Below, one piece after another: positions 47,914 through 57,576 of a stretch of 64,000 nt of DNA. Made by a program: the position numbers and the translations under genes. A model generated the notes under the pieces. It made no database searches. It was given only the letters and a program-made list of their open reading frames with translations, and was not told the DNA's origin. The stretch comes from Hyphococcus sp. (lineage in GTDB: Bacteria; Pseudomonadota; Alphaproteobacteria; Caulobacterales; Parvularculaceae): positions 558,001 through 622,000 of the forward strand of contig JANQRY010000008.1 of the NCBI GenBank assembly GCA_028284345.1. Direction: 5' to 3'. Within the stretch, counting starts at the first letter, position 1; every line of letters starts with the position of its first letter.

Positions 47914-48843
47914 ATGACCGTGGCGGCGAAAAAGAAAAGCCATTCCAAAGGGTTAGGCCGGGGCCTCGACGCGCTTCTCGGCGATGCGCCGGCCGCGCGG
48001 GCGCCGGAAACAAGCGTCGCGCCCGGACCGCGCCGGGAACTGCCCATCGCCTTTTTAAAGCCCAATCCGGACCAGCCGCGCCGGCAATTTGACGACGATG
48101 CCATCGACGAGCTTGCCGGCTCCATAAAAAACCGCGGGTTGTTGCAGCCGATCCTCGTGCGGCCCATGGGGCGCGACGATTATCAGATCGTCGCCGGCGA
48201 GCGGCGTTGGCGCGCGGCGCAAAAAGCAAAGCTGCACGACGTTCCCGTTATCATCCGTGAACTGACGGATGAAGAGGCGGCGGAAATTGCGCTCATCGAA
48301 AACGTGCAGCGCGTCGATCTCAATCCGATTGAGGAGGCGCAAGCCTATCATCGGCTCGCGGACCATTACGGCCGCAAGCAGGACGAGATTGCCAAAGCCG
48401 TCGGCAAGTCGCGCAGCCATGTGGCCAACATCATGCGGCTTTTAAATCTCCCCGACGCTGCGCTCGATGCGCTCGGTGCGGGCGAGATTTCCATGGGCCA
48501 CGCTCGCGCGCTCCTCGCCCTGAAAGACCCGGCGAAGGCGCTGAAACAAGTGCTCGCCGGGGGCCTGTCGGTGCGCGAGACGGAAGCGCTGGGGCGCGCT
48601 GAAAACGCCGGCGCGTCGCCCGGCGGCGGATCCGCTAAGACGAAAAGCACAGGAAAAACAAAACCTTCGTCTGGCGGCAGTGATTCCGACACGCGGGCGC
48701 TGGAGCGCGATCTTTCCGCCATTCTTGGCCTCGACGTGGCCATCGCCCATTCGAAAAAAGGCTCCGGCTCGGTCACGGTGAACTATCTCAATCTCGACCA
48801 GCTTGACGACATCTGCCGGCGGCTGATGGGGTCGAGTGCGTAA
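47914..48843 (+). CDS. parB: ParB/Spo0J-family partition protein
   Basis: CTPase clamp that loads at parS, 309 residues. The N-terminal ParA-contact motif is SKGLGRGLDALLG. The conserved ParB box reads LKPNPDQPRRQFDDDAIDEL, and the CTP-binding block VAGERRWRAAQKAKL and ENVQRVDLNPIEEAQAYHRL are present, with a central HTH (GKSRSHVANIMRLLNLP). Start: ATG at 47914 with GGGAG upstream. A perfect hairpin straddles its stop codon. Confidence 0.97.
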   Translation: MTVAAKKKSHSKGLGRGLDALLGDAPAARAPETSVAPGPRRELPIAFLKPNPDQPRRQFDDDAIDELAGSIKNRGLLQPILVRPMGRDDYQIVAGERRWRAAQKAKLHDVPVIIRELTDEEAAEIALIENVQRVDLNPIEEAQAYHRLADHYGRKQDEIAKAVGKSRSHVANIMRLLNLPDAALDALGAGEISMGHARALLALKDPAKALKQVLAGGLSVRETEALGRAENAGASPGGGSAKTKSTGKTKPSSGGSDSDTRALERDLSAILGLDVAIAHSKKGSGSVTVNYLNLDQLDDICRRLMGSSA

Positions 48844-48855
48844 TAAGCACTCGAC
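48831..48855 (+). other. Perfect hairpin across the parB stop codon
   Basis: GTCGAGTGC (48831-48839), GTAATAA loop, GCACTCGAC (48847-48855): nine base pairs, no mismatch. The loop contains the TAA stop of parB. There is no U-tract, so it is not a standard terminator. It could stabilise the mRNA 3' end. Confidence 0.6.
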
Positions 48856-48922
48856 GCGCGTAATCAACGCCGCCGTTTTCTGATAATAAGCGGGGATCAT
48901 TCGTCATCACGGGGACTGCCTG

Positions 48923-50362
48923 ATGGCTGCCGTCCTTCGCGAGCCTTGCGCGCGTAATCTTATCGACGCCGAACCGTGTCCCGACGAACTCGGACGGACC
49001 GGCTCGCTCACGCAACGCCGTCTTGTGCTCGCCGCCTGCATTCTCGCCTCGTCCATGGCGTTCATTGACGGCTCGGCGCTGACGATCGCCTTGCCGGCCC
49101 TGCGTGATGATTTCGGCGCGTCGATCGCGTCGGTGCAGTGGATCGTCAACGCTTATGTGCTGGCGCTTGCTGCTTTCGTGTTGATCGGCGGGGCCATGGC
49201 CGATGTCTACGGAAAAGCGCGTATACTGATGATCGGCTGCGTTGCCTTCAGCGCGACGTCGGCCTGGTGCGCTTTGTCGGCGTCGCTGGAAATGCTCACC
49301 GCCGCACGGTTTTTTCAAGGGCTCGCCGCTGCGCTCGTTGCGCCGGCAAGCCTCGCGCTCATCGGCGCCGTCTATCCGAAAAAGGACCGCAACAAGGCGA
49401 TCGGCGTCTGGGCCTCGGCCTCGGCGCTGACCACCGCGGCGGGTCCGCTCCTCGGCGGCTGGCTGACGCAAAGCGTTGGATGGCAAGGCATTTTCTGGCT
49501 CAACCCGCCGCTCGCCGCGGCCGCGATGGCGATCCTCCTCGCCGCGCGCCCGCGGGATTATCCGGCGCCGCGGCCCTTCGACGTCGCCGGCGCAGGGCTT
49601 CTCTTCGCCGCTCTCGGCCTCGCCGCCTGGGGCCTCAGCGCCGCCGGCCCGTCGGAGGCGGCGGGCCATGGCGCTGGCGTTCAAATCGGTCTGCCGGCCG
49701 TCGCCGCGGTGCTGGCGGGCGCCGGCCTCACCGGCGCCTACTTCGCGTGGGAGCGCCGCGCCGCGCACCCGATGACGCCACCGCGGCTCTTTGGCAATCA
49801 GGACTTTGTCGGCCTCAATCTGGCGACGCTTTTGATTTACGCCGGCCTGTCGGTGATCTTCTTCCTGTTGCCTTTTGAGCTGATTGACCGACGCGGCCTG
49901 ACGCCCACCGAAGCGGGCGCGGCGTTTCTTCCCTTCACGCTCAGCGTCGGGTTTTTGTCATCGCCCGTCGGCGGCCTTGCGGACCGGGTCGGCGCGCGGG
50001 CGATGCTGGCGGCGGGCTGCTTCCTCGCGGCGCTCGCCTACGCGCTGTTCGCGTTTGCGCGCGGCGCGGATTTTTATATCGGCGTCATTCTGCCCATGAC
50101 CGTCCTCGGCCTCGCTTTCGCGGCGACCGTGGGACCGCTCACCGCGGCGGTGCTTTCGAGCGTCGAGGCCCGCGACGAGGGCCTTGCCTCCGGGGTTTCC
50201 AATGCGGCGAGCCGGATTGCGCAGCTTGTGGGCGTCGCTCTTGCTGCTGGGCTCGCCGGGCTTGAGAGCGGCTTCGTTGTTGCGTTTTCCGCCGCGGCGC
50301 TCGCATCGCTCGCCGGCGCGGTGTTCATGCTGCGCGCCTGCGGCGGGAAAAGCCCTCCGTAG
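48923..50362 (+). CDS. MFS transporter, DHA2 (14-helix) type
   Basis: A 479-residue membrane protein of the EmrB/QacA type. SSMAFIDGSALTIALPAL is the helix-1 motif typical for DHA2 pumps, and VYPKKDRNKAIGVWASASAL corresponds to the loop in the middle of the first half. Such carriers export drugs or dyes using the proton gradient. It is not clearly linked to parB (79 bp upstream). Confidence 0.88.
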   Translation: MAAVLREPCARNLIDAEPCPDELGRTGSLTQRRLVLAACILASSMAFIDGSALTIALPALRDDFGASIASVQWIVNAYVLALAAFVLIGGAMADVYGKARILMIGCVAFSATSAWCALSASLEMLTAARFFQGLAAALVAPASLALIGAVYPKKDRNKAIGVWASASALTTAAGPLLGGWLTQSVGWQGIFWLNPPLAAAAMAILLAARPRDYPAPRPFDVAGAGLLFAALGLAAWGLSAAGPSEAAGHGAGVQIGLPAVAAVLAGAGLTGAYFAWERRAAHPMTPPRLFGNQDFVGLNLATLLIYAGLSVIFFLLPFELIDRRGLTPTEAGAAFLPFTLSVGFLSSPVGGLADRVGARAMLAAGCFLAALAYALFAFARGADFYIGVILPMTVLGLAFAATVGPLTAAVLSSVEARDEGLASGVSNAASRIAQLVGVALAAGLAGLESGFVVAFSAAALASLAGAVFMLRACGGKSPP

Positions 50363-50371
50363 ACAGACGGA

Positions 50372-51427
50372 TTATGTGCGCGCCATCATGGAAATGCGCA
50401 AGGCCGTCCGTTCGACGATTTCCCGCTGCGGCGCGCCCGTCATCTTGGCCTCAAATTCCGCATCGATCAGCATCCGGGCGGCGAGGTCGAGCCGGCGCAT
50501 GGGCCACTTCCTGAGGCGGTTTTCAAAAGCGCGCTGCTCGGCGAAAAAGACCGGCGGCCGCAGTTTTTTCATGGCCGCGGCGGCGCTCTCGCCGGCCTCC
50601 ACATGGGCTTTCGCGGTCCGGACCCGGGCGACCTGACGCTGCAGGGCGCGCAGGAGCCCGATGGGGCTCGCGCCGGCGGCCTCAGCCTTGAACAGCGCCG
50701 CCGACAAAGCCTTCGGCGCCCCGTCCACGGCGGCTGCGGTCGCGTCTTCAAGGGCCTGACCCGGCCCGTCGACGATGGAGGCGCGCACGTCCTCGACCGT
50801 GATCGTCGCCGGTCCCGACCGGACCGATTTCGGGCCCTTGAACAGGATGAGCTTGTCGATTTCCGAGCGCGTCAGCCCGTGATCGTCGCCAAGGGTCGCG
50901 ACCAAAAGATCGAGCGCATCGTCGTCGAAGCGAAGGTCTTCGGCCCGCGCCAGGTCGCGCGCGAGATCGCGAACGTCGGCCGGCGCGTCGGCGTAACAGG
51001 GAAGCGCCGCGGCGCGCTTCGCCTTTTCAAACATCTTGCGCAGCCCGGAACGCGGCGAAAGATCGCCGCCTTCGATAACGACAAGGCCGTTCGGTTTCAC
51101 CGCGTCGCTATCAAGCCCCTTGATCAGCGCCTCGGCAGCCTTGGCGCTCGCTTCGCCAACCGTCCGCAGGCGGACGATGCGGGCGCCGCCGGCGAACGAC
51201 AGGGCGGAAATTTCGTCGGCAAGCCGGGCCGGCTCGTCCTTGAGGTCGGCGTCGGTCAGCTCGATGGCGTTGAACGGGTCGTTGAGGTCGTCGACCACGC
51301 CGCGGGCGAGCGTCAGGGCGCGCGTCCGGACTAGCCCTGAATCCGGCCCATAGACGAGGATCGCAGCGACCGCCGGGTCGGGCTTTTCCAAAAACGCCTT
51401 GATCGCCCGCCCTTTGAGGGCGGTCAC
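50372..51427 (-). CDS. holA: DNA polymerase III subunit delta
   Basis: Clamp-loader subunit, 351 residues. The start TALKGRAIKAFLEKPDPAVA and VYGPDSGLVRTRALTL, with AEALIKGLDSDAVKPNGLVV, match alphaproteobacterial HolA. It overlaps lptE by four bases and is the last gene of leuS-lptE-holA, an arrangement conserved in Alphaproteobacteria. Convergent with the MFS gene. Confidence 0.93.
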   Translation of the reverse strand: MTALKGRAIKAFLEKPDPAVAAILVYGPDSGLVRTRALTLARGVVDDLNDPFNAIELTDADLKDEPARLADEISALSFAGGARIVRLRTVGEASAKAAEALIKGLDSDAVKPNGLVVIEGGDLSPRSGLRKMFEKAKRAAALPCYADAPADVRDLARDLARAEDLRFDDDALDLLVATLGDDHGLTRSEIDKLILFKGPKSVRSGPATITVEDVRASIVDGPGQALEDATAAAVDGAPKALSAALFKAEAAGASPIGLLRALQRQVARVRTAKAHVEAGESAAAAMKKLRPPVFFAEQRAFENRLRKWPMRRLDLAARMLIDAEFEAKMTGAPQREIVERTALRISMMART

Positions 51428-52047
51428 GGGGTCTCCTCGCCGCCGGCGCTCTCATCGATCAGGAACGGGCGGTCGCCGCTTTCAAAGGAATCCCGCGGCT
51501 CGCCGATCTCTTCGATGGTCGCCGGGTCCTCGAAATCCTCCTCTGTCGCCGCCGGCGCGTCCGTGGGGTCGGCGAGGCGCAGGAGAATATCGCGCTCAAT
51601 GTCTTCGGCGAGGAGGCGCGCCGCCTTTTCCCGGGCGGTGCGTTCAGCGAACAGGGTCGAATATTGCGAACTGACGATGTTGTAGGAGGTGATCGCCCGG
51701 GCCCGGCCCTGATAGACCTGTTGCGTCTCCAGATCGCGCAACAGATAGCGGCCATTGAGGCGGTAATTGTACCGCGTCACCGTGGCGTCGATCTGAACGG
51801 CGAGGCGCTGGGCGCCCTCTGTCGCCACGACCGTCAATTCATATTTCGGGACCTCGCCCTCGCGCAGAACGATACGCTCGCGCAGGGCGTCGGAAATGAA
51901 GAGATGAACTTCCTCCGGCGCTGTCACCGGTCCGATGGCGATCTGCTTGTTGATCGGCGCCCCCGCCCCGTCCGGCGTCGCGTAAATCGGCTTGAACCCG
52001 CAAGCGGAAACCATCAGCAGACTGAGGAATAGGGCGATCTGTTTCAC
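51424..52047 (-). CDS. lptE: LPS-assembly lipoprotein LptE
   Basis: Outer-membrane lipoprotein that plugs LptD and helps insert LPS, 207 residues. The lipobox is LLMVSACGFKPIYATP, and GFKPIY is the alphaproteobacterial LptE hallmark. The long acidic C-terminal tail (about residues 165-207) is rich in Asp/Glu/Pro. It lies 16 bp after leuS and overlaps holA. Confidence 0.9.
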   Translation of the reverse strand: MKQIALFLSLLMVSACGFKPIYATPDGAGAPINKQIAIGPVTAPEEVHLFISDALRERIVLREGEVPKYELTVVATEGAQRLAVQIDATVTRYNYRLNGRYLLRDLETQQVYQGRARAITSYNIVSSQYSTLFAERTAREKAARLLAEDIERDILLRLADPTDAPAATEEDFEDPATIEEIGEPRDSFESGDRPFLIDESAGGEETP

Positions 52048-52063
52048 GCGGGAGCCGCTCCGT

Positions 52064-54856
52064 TCAATTCGCCACGATATTGACGATCCGCCCCGGCACC
52101 ACGACCACCTTGCGCACCGTCAGGCCGTCAGTATGGCGTTGAACCGCCTCCAGCGACAAGGCCGCCTTTTCCACGGCCGCTTTGTCGGCGTCCGCGGCGA
52201 TCTCGATCTCGTCGCGCTTCTTGCCGTTGACCTGCACCGGCAGGCGGATCGTGTCCTTTTTCAAAAGCGCCGCATTCGCTTCGGGCCAGGGCGCTTCGCA
52301 GACGAAGCCTTCGCCGCCAAGGGTTTCCCAGCATTCCTCGGCGAGATGGGGCGTGAACGGGGCGACGAGTTGCGTCAGCACGGCGAGGGCCTCGGCTTGG
52401 GCGAAGGCTTCGGCGCGGACGCTGTTCGCCGGGGCGCCGTCCGCTCGATTCATGGGCGGGGTTTTCTTCAGCGCGTTGAGGAACTCGTAAATCCGCGCGA
52501 TGGCCTTGTTGAAGCGGAAGTTTTCGATGTCGTCGGTGACGCCGGCGATCGCCGCATGGGTCGTGCGCCGGAGCGCGGCGCCGGCCTCGTCGATCTCCGC
52601 CGGGGGGGTCGATAGATCGTGGCCCTTGAGCGCGTTTTTCGCCGGTTCGATGGCGTCCCAGATGCGCCCGACCAGACGCCACGCGCCCTCAACGCCCGCA
52701 TCGGTCCATTCGACGTCGCGCTCAGGCGGCGAGTCCGACAGCATGAACCAGCGCGCCGCATCCGCCCCATAAGTGTCGGCGATGTCGTCCGGCGAGACGA
52801 CGTTCTTTTTCGACTTCGACATTTTTTCGATCGGGCCGCGCTGAACAGGATCTACGGAACCATTTACAGAAACGGTCAGATCGGGGCCGTTCGCTTCGAG
52901 CTGATCTGGCAACACCCATCCGCCGACATGTACGGTCTGACCAGCAGCGACCGCCGCGCCGTCGAAATCGACTCTGACAAATGCGCCGATAGGTTTGTCT
53001 AAAAGTTCTGCAGCAGACTTAGCAGAAGTGACGACTACGCCATCTGGCGGCGCGGACCCATCAACTGGCGTGATTTGTCGATAGGTCTCATGCACCACCA
53101 TCCCTTGCGTAAACAAATTCTCAAACGGTTCGTCTACGGATAATAGGCCGCACGCCTTCATGGCGCGGGTGAACCAGCGCGCGTAAAGAAGATGCAGGAT
53201 GGCGTGCTCAATGCCGCCGATATACTGATTGACCGGCAGCCAGTAATCGGCGTTTTTCTGGTCCACCGGCCTGTCGTCCGCCGGCGCGGCGAAGCGGGCG
53301 AAATACCAGGAGCTGTCGACGAAGGTGTCCATGGTGTCGGTTTCGCGCCGGGCCGGACGCCCACATTTGGGGCACGGCACAGTGCGCCAGTCGTCATTGC
53401 GGTCGAGCGGGTTGCCGGGGGTTTTAAATTCTTCCGCCGGCGTTTCGGGCAGGAGAACAGGCAAGTCCTTTTCGGGAACCGGGACGACGCCGCATGTTTC
53501 GCAGTGAATCGCGGGGATCGGACAGCCCCAGAAGCGCTGGCGCGAGACGCCCCAGTCGCGCAGACGGTACTGGGTCCGGCCGTCGCCGAGCCCCATTTCT
53601 TCGATCTTCTCAATCGCCGCGGCGATCCCCTCCTCGATGGTCAGGCCGTCGAGAAAGCCTGAGTTGTAGAGCGTTCCCGGCCCCACATAGGCCTCGTCCT
53701 CAATGGCGAAGGTTGCGGGATCGGCGTCCGCCGGCAGCACGATCTGCGGCACGGGCAGGTCATACTTGCGGGCGAAATCGAGGTCGCGCTGGTCCCCGGC
53801 CGGACAGCCGAAGATGGCGCCGGTGCCATACTGGATCAAAACGAAGTTCGCGACATAGACGGGCAGGCGGCGATCATCGAACGGATGGCCGGTCTCCAGC
53901 GCCAGGCGGTAGCCCCGCTTCTCCGCTTTCTCGATCGCCTCTTCCGACGTGCCGGTTTTCTGGCATTCGGCGATGAAGTCGCGGAGCTTCGGGTCGTCTT
54001 TCGCCATGGCCGCGGCCAGCGGATGGTCCGGGGAAACGGCGATGAAGCTCGCGCCGAAGAGCGTGTCCGGCCGGGTCGTAAAAACCTCAATGCCGTCTTC
54101 GAAACCGGCGGGCGGCTTTATTCCGCCAGCGAAACCGAACCGCATCGCCAAGCCCTTTGACTTGCCGATCCAGTTCCGCTGCATGAGCTTGACGTTTTCC
54201 GGCCAGCCTTCGAGGCGGCCGTCGTCGAGGGCGCTGAGGAGATCCTCGGCCTTGTCGGTAATGCGGAAAAACCATTGCGACAGGGTCCGGCGCTCAACGG
54301 CCGCGCCGGAGCGCCAGCCCTTGCCGTCGATCACCTGTTCATTGGCGAGCACGGTCTGGTCGACCGGGTCCCAGTTAACGAGGGACTCCTTGCGGTAGGC
54401 GAAGTCGTTCTCCCAGAACTTCAGGAACATCGCCTGCTGCCAGCGGTAGTACTCCGGCTCGCAGGTGGCGAATTCGCGGGACCAGTCGATGGAAAGCCCC
54501 ATGCGCTTCAATTGCGCGCGCATCGCCTCGATATTGGACCAGGTCCATTCCCCCGGATGGGCGCCGGTTTGCATGGCGGCGTTTTCCGCGGGCATGCCGA
54601 AAGCGTCCCAGCCCATAGGGTGCAGCACGTTATAGCCGCACGCCTTCTTGTAGCGGGCGATAACGTCGCCCATGGCGTAGTTCCGCACATGGCCGATATG
54701 GATTTTCCCCGACGGATAGGGGAACATTTCGAGGACGTAATAATTCGGCTGCGCGCCGGCCATACTTTCGGGCGCCGGCGCTGCGGCGAAGGCGTCCGCC
54801 TCTTTCCAGCGCGCCTGCCACTTCGGCTCGATTTCTTTGGGGTTGTAGCGGGACAT
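52064..54856 (-). CDS. leuS: Leucyl-tRNA synthetase
   Basis: Class I synthetase of 930 residues. The HIGH signature is [17 protein letters not shown]; the KMSKS signature is [20 protein letters not shown]. The editing domain, the leucine-specific insertion and the C-terminal anticodon domain follow in order. The segment at 52850-53110, just before KMSKS in the protein, is more AT-rich than its surroundings. An intrinsic terminator lies 17-45 bases upstream of the start codon. Confidence 0.98.
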   Translation of the reverse strand: MSRYNPKEIEPKWQARWKEADAFAAAPAPESMAGAQPNYYVLEMFPYPSGKIHIGHVRNYAMGDVIARYKKACGYNVLHPMGWDAFGMPAENAAMQTGAHPGEWTWSNIEAMRAQLKRMGLSIDWSREFATCEPEYYRWQQAMFLKFWENDFAYRKESLVNWDPVDQTVLANEQVIDGKGWRSGAAVERRTLSQWFFRITDKAEDLLSALDDGRLEGWPENVKLMQRNWIGKSKGLAMRFGFAGGIKPPAGFEDGIEVFTTRPDTLFGASFIAVSPDHPLAAAMAKDDPKLRDFIAECQKTGTSEEAIEKAEKRGYRLALETGHPFDDRRLPVYVANFVLIQYGTGAIFGCPAGDQRDLDFARKYDLPVPQIVLPADADPATFAIEDEAYVGPGTLYNSGFLDGLTIEEGIAAAIEKIEEMGLGDGRTQYRLRDWGVSRQRFWGCPIPAIHCETCGVVPVPEKDLPVLLPETPAEEFKTPGNPLDRNDDWRTVPCPKCGRPARRETDTMDTFVDSSWYFARFAAPADDRPVDQKNADYWLPVNQYIGGIEHAILHLLYARWFTRAMKACGLLSVDEPFENLFTQGMVVHETYRQITPVDGSAPPDGVVVTSAKSAAELLDKPIGAFVRVDFDGAAVAAGQTVHVGGWVLPDQLEANGPDLTVSVNGSVDPVQRGPIEKMSKSKKNVVSPDDIADTYGADAARWFMLSDSPPERDVEWTDAGVEGAWRLVGRIWDAIEPAKNALKGHDLSTPPAEIDEAGAALRRTTHAAIAGVTDDIENFRFNKAIARIYEFLNALKKTPPMNRADGAPANSVRAEAFAQAEALAVLTQLVAPFTPHLAEECWETLGGEGFVCEAPWPEANAALLKKDTIRLPVQVNGKKRDEIEIAADADKAAVEKAALSLEAVQRHTDGLTVRKVVVVPGRIVNIVAN

Positions 54857-54872
54857 CGGGAAACTTCCGGCA

Positions 54873-54901
54873 ATAAAAAACGGCGCCTCGAAAGCGCCGT
54901 T
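54873..54901 (-). terminator. Intrinsic terminator between the DUF3576 gene and leuS
   Basis: On the minus strand AACGGCGC, a seven-base loop, then GCGCCGTT followed by a T-run. It is placed after the DUF3576 gene and only 17 bases before the leuS ATG, so leuS has almost no room for its own promoter. This suggests partial readthrough or attenuation. Confidence 0.85.
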
Positions 54902-54925
54902 TGTCGCGTAATCCGGCGCAGGTGG

Positions 54926-55393
54926 CTAGTCGTCAATCACGTTGAGGCGGAGCTGCCGGGCACGGGTCAGGATCGCGTTTTCGATCTCCCGGCCTGTCGC
55001 CGGGTTCACCGAGGCGTCGATCCAGGCCCCGAGATCGTCGCGCTCCTGGCGAAAGACGGAGACCCGCAAGGCGTCGGCTCTCAGCGCATTATCAAGGATA
55101 TAGACCGTGGTCTTGAAGCGTTCCCCCGGGACTTCCGGATTGACGTACCAGTCGGAGATGATCAGCCCGGCGATCGGGTCGGCGGAATTCACCGGCAGAA
55201 AATCGAGGGTTTCGAGCGAGGCGGCCCATAAATAGCGGTTAACGGTGGTGGCCGTCGCGCCGTCGCCGGTGACATAGGCCGGAAGGCCCGCATTGCGCGA
55301 ATTGGCGGCGTCATTGCCGCCGCAGGCGGTGAGGATCGCAGCTCCGGCAAAAAGGCATAAAGCCTTGGAAAAGGTGGTTTTTCTTGAACGCAT
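54926..55393 (-). CDS. DUF3576 lipoprotein
   Basis: A 155-residue exported lipoprotein. The lipobox is AAILTACGGND. The mature domain reads YVTGDGATATTVNRYLWAAS, LDFLPVNSADPIAGLIISDW and TVYILDNALRADALRVSVFR, the DUF3576 pattern. Family function is unknown, but its place upstream of leuS-lptE-holA is conserved in Alphaproteobacteria. The ATG at 55393 is chosen so that the signal peptide starts directly. Confidence 0.88.
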   Translation of the reverse strand: MRSRKTTFSKALCLFAGAAILTACGGNDAANSRNAGLPAYVTGDGATATTVNRYLWAASLETLDFLPVNSADPIAGLIISDWYVNPEVPGERFKTTVYILDNALRADALRVSVFRQERDDLGAWIDASVNPATGREIENAILTRARQLRLNVIDD

Positions 55394-55426
55394 TGTTGTG
55401 TAAATCCAGTCTGGTCCCGCGGACAT

Positions 55427-55767
55427 TCAGGGGCCCCCGAGCCCTTTTCGTGGCTTTCCTACCACATTCGCGGCTTTACACAATGTCGGCCTTAAACGCC
55501 GCTTGAACGCCGCCTCGGGCGGCGCCATTATCTCGAAAGGTCATGAAGTTGTTAATCATGCGCCGCTACAGGCTCTGAAAACAGGGTCTGTCGGCGTGTG
55601 ACTGCGCGTCAACAGACGGCGCTGAGTATTGTTGCGTGGGCGTTTTAGGGCGCGTTGGGCGTCCGGGCGCGATTTGAGTATCGGAAGGTTTGCGCGCCGG
55701 GCGTTTGGACGGGCGCAAAAGCGTATTGAAACCGCGCGGCGATTTCGCCGGCTTGAGACGAAAGACG
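55427..55767. other. 341-bp gene-free stretch before the porin
   Basis: No supportable gene in either strand. It must contain promoters for the DUF3576 gene (left) and the porin (right), so the porin may have a long leader. I see no clear -35/-10 pair and no known riboswitch fold. Confidence 0.5.
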
Positions 55768-57000
55768 ATGACCGAATTGCGGACGAAACTGTCGGGGATC
55801 AGCGCTGCGGCCTTTATGGCCGCCAGCGTCGCTGGCGCCGCTTTCGCCGCTGATCCGGTGGAGATCGAAATTGAAGGCGAGGCGAGCTTCGCCGCCGGCG
55901 TGACGGACGGCGACGCGGCCGCAGACGGCAACGCGGAAATCGCCATCAAGGGTTCGACATTTTTCAACAGCGGTCTGGAGCTGGGCGCTGTCCTTGAGGC
56001 GCGCCTTGACGCCGACCAGCCGGCGCAAATGTTCGCAGGCGGACGATATTCCGGATTGCAGATCGGCGGCCCGCGCGGCATCGCGCCGCTCGACAGCGAC
56101 GCGTATCTGCAAAGCGCTTACGCCTACGCCCGCGGCGCCTTCGGCCAGGTCATCATCGGTCGCGATCACGGCATTGCACGCACCCTTGCGGTGACGTCGC
56201 CGACGATTTTCCGGTCCGTCAACGTCAATGATTGGCAGACGGATCTTTCCGGCCTCAACGACGTTCACACGGTCAACGATTTCACCGGCTACTCGAACAA
56301 GTTCACCTATATGCCGCCGGCCAACTTCCTTGGCGGCGCCTTTGGCGGGCTGCAAGTCGGCGTTTCCTATTCGCCGAAGCTCAGAAATTGCGGCGATCGT
56401 CTGTGCGCGCCGGAAGACGGGTTGATCCTGGCGCCCAATGGCGCGCTCTTGAACGAAGCCTCGACCTGGGAAGACGCCATCGAGGCGGCGCTTTATTATC
56501 AAAAACCGATTAAGCTCGGGGATAATGACCAACTGCTTCTGGGCGTCGGCGCAAGCTATGTGACGGCGGACGAAGCCGCGCGCATCGCGCTGCCGATCTA
56601 TGATGACTACGAAGCCTATTCCGTCGGGCTGAACCTCGCCTATCGCGGCGTCACCATCGGCGGCTCGCTGAAAACCACCAACGCCGGTCTCAATACGCCG
56701 GACGAGGACGGTTATCTCGCCTTCGACGCCGGCATTACTTTCAAGACCGGCGAGGATGAGGGCGATTGGGGCTTCATGCTCGGCTACGGCCAGTCCGAGG
56801 CCAACGCTTTCGGTCCGAACCCGCTTGACCCGACCCTGTTCCGCGACACGCAAACGGCCCAGGCCGGCGTCACCTATGTGATCGGCCGCGGCATCACCAT
56901 CGGCGCGGCGGCGCAATATGTGGAGTCGGAAAAACCGCTTTCCGTTGGAGGCCCGGAAGAGGCTACGACGGTTGTGATCGAGAGCTCGATCAAATTCTGA
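55768..57000 (+). CDS. Outer-membrane porin
   Basis: A 410-residue secreted beta-barrel protein. The signal peptide (AAAFMAASVAGAAFAAD) is followed by alternating beta strands and the extracellular-loop segment around LRNCGDRLCAPEDG, whose two cysteines could pair. The sequence ends IESSIKF, with the C-terminal phenylalanine needed by the BAM complex. It resembles gram-negative porins of the PF13609 type. Starts at ATG 55768 with GAAAGACG upstream. Confidence 0.88.
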   Translation: MTELRTKLSGISAAAFMAASVAGAAFAADPVEIEIEGEASFAAGVTDGDAAADGNAEIAIKGSTFFNSGLELGAVLEARLDADQPAQMFAGGRYSGLQIGGPRGIAPLDSDAYLQSAYAYARGAFGQVIIGRDHGIARTLAVTSPTIFRSVNVNDWQTDLSGLNDVHTVNDFTGYSNKFTYMPPANFLGGAFGGLQVGVSYSPKLRNCGDRLCAPEDGLILAPNGALLNEASTWEDAIEAALYYQKPIKLGDNDQLLLGVGASYVTADEAARIALPIYDDYEAYSVGLNLAYRGVTIGGSLKTTNAGLNTPDEDGYLAFDAGITFKTGEDEGDWGFMLGYGQSEANAFGPNPLDPTLFRDTQTAQAGVTYVIGRGITIGAAAQYVESEKPLSVGGPEEATTVVIESSIKF

Positions 57001-57034
57001 TCTAAGCGCCACGCTTAGAGGGGATAAAACTGGA

Positions 57035-57073
57035 AACGGCGCCCTCGGGTTTAACCGGGAGCGCCGTTTTTTC
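57035..57073 (+). terminator. Intrinsic terminator after the porin
   Basis: Stem AACGGCGC...GCGCCGTT, with mismatches deeper in the stem, followed by TTTTTT. It lies 34 bp after the porin stop. It shares the AACGGCGC stem sequence with the terminator before leuS. Confidence 0.85.
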
Positions 57074-57126
57074 ATTGTGTCGCGAGGGGGCTGGACGGCG
57101 CGGCGGGCCGGGCGCAGAAAAGACCC

Positions 57127-57576
57127 GTGCGAAAATTGTTTTACGCCGTTTTATTTTTAGCCGCCGCATGCGCGCAGGGCGAAACGCCCGCCGGCGCGCC
57201 GGAAAAAGAGAACGCCCCCATGCCTCAGACAAACAATCATATCGACTATGTGGAATTCGCCGCGGAAGACCTCGCCGTTGCGAAAGCGTTTTATGGCGCC
57301 GCGTTCGGATGGACGTTTCAGGACTGGGGCCCCGACTATGTGAGTTTCGAAGGCGCCGGCCTCGACGGCGGCATTCGCGGCGGCGAGACGCCCGTCAACG
57401 GGTCGGCGCTCATTATTCTCTATGCGGATGACCTCGAAGCGAGCGAGAAAAAAGTCGTCGCGGCGGGCGGCGAGATCGTCGAGCGCCACGAATTTCCCGG
57501 CGGCCGGCGTTTCCATTTCCGCGACCCGTCCGGCAATGTGCTGGGCGTGTGGACGAAGGTCGAGGACGCAAGCTAG
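57127..57576 (+). CDS. VOC-family domain on a predicted lipoprotein
   Basis: A 149-residue protein that begins with a lipoprotein-like signal, AVLFLAAACAQG, followed by a spacer and a VOC domain (DYVEFAAEDLAVAKAFYGAA, RRFHFRDPSGNVLGVWTK). VOC proteins are normally cytosolic, so an envelope-anchored form is unusual. The GTG at 57127 gives the signal; an ATG at 57220 would give a cytosolic protein, so the lipoprotein depends on start choice. It overlaps the convergent ThiE-like gene by four bases. Confidence 0.75.
   Translation: MRKLFYAVLFLAAACAQGETPAGAPEKENAPMPQTNNHIDYVEFAAEDLAVAKAFYGAAFGWTFQDWGPDYVSFEGAGLDGGIRGGETPVNGSALIILYADDLEASEKKVVAAGGEIVERHEFPGGRRFHFRDPSGNVLGVWTKVEDAS

Noticed and set aside
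55645-57075. 476-codon open frame on the minus strand over the porin
   Set aside because: The plus strand holds a signal peptide, beta-barrel strands and a C-terminal phenylalanine. The antisense frame has no recognisable domain.
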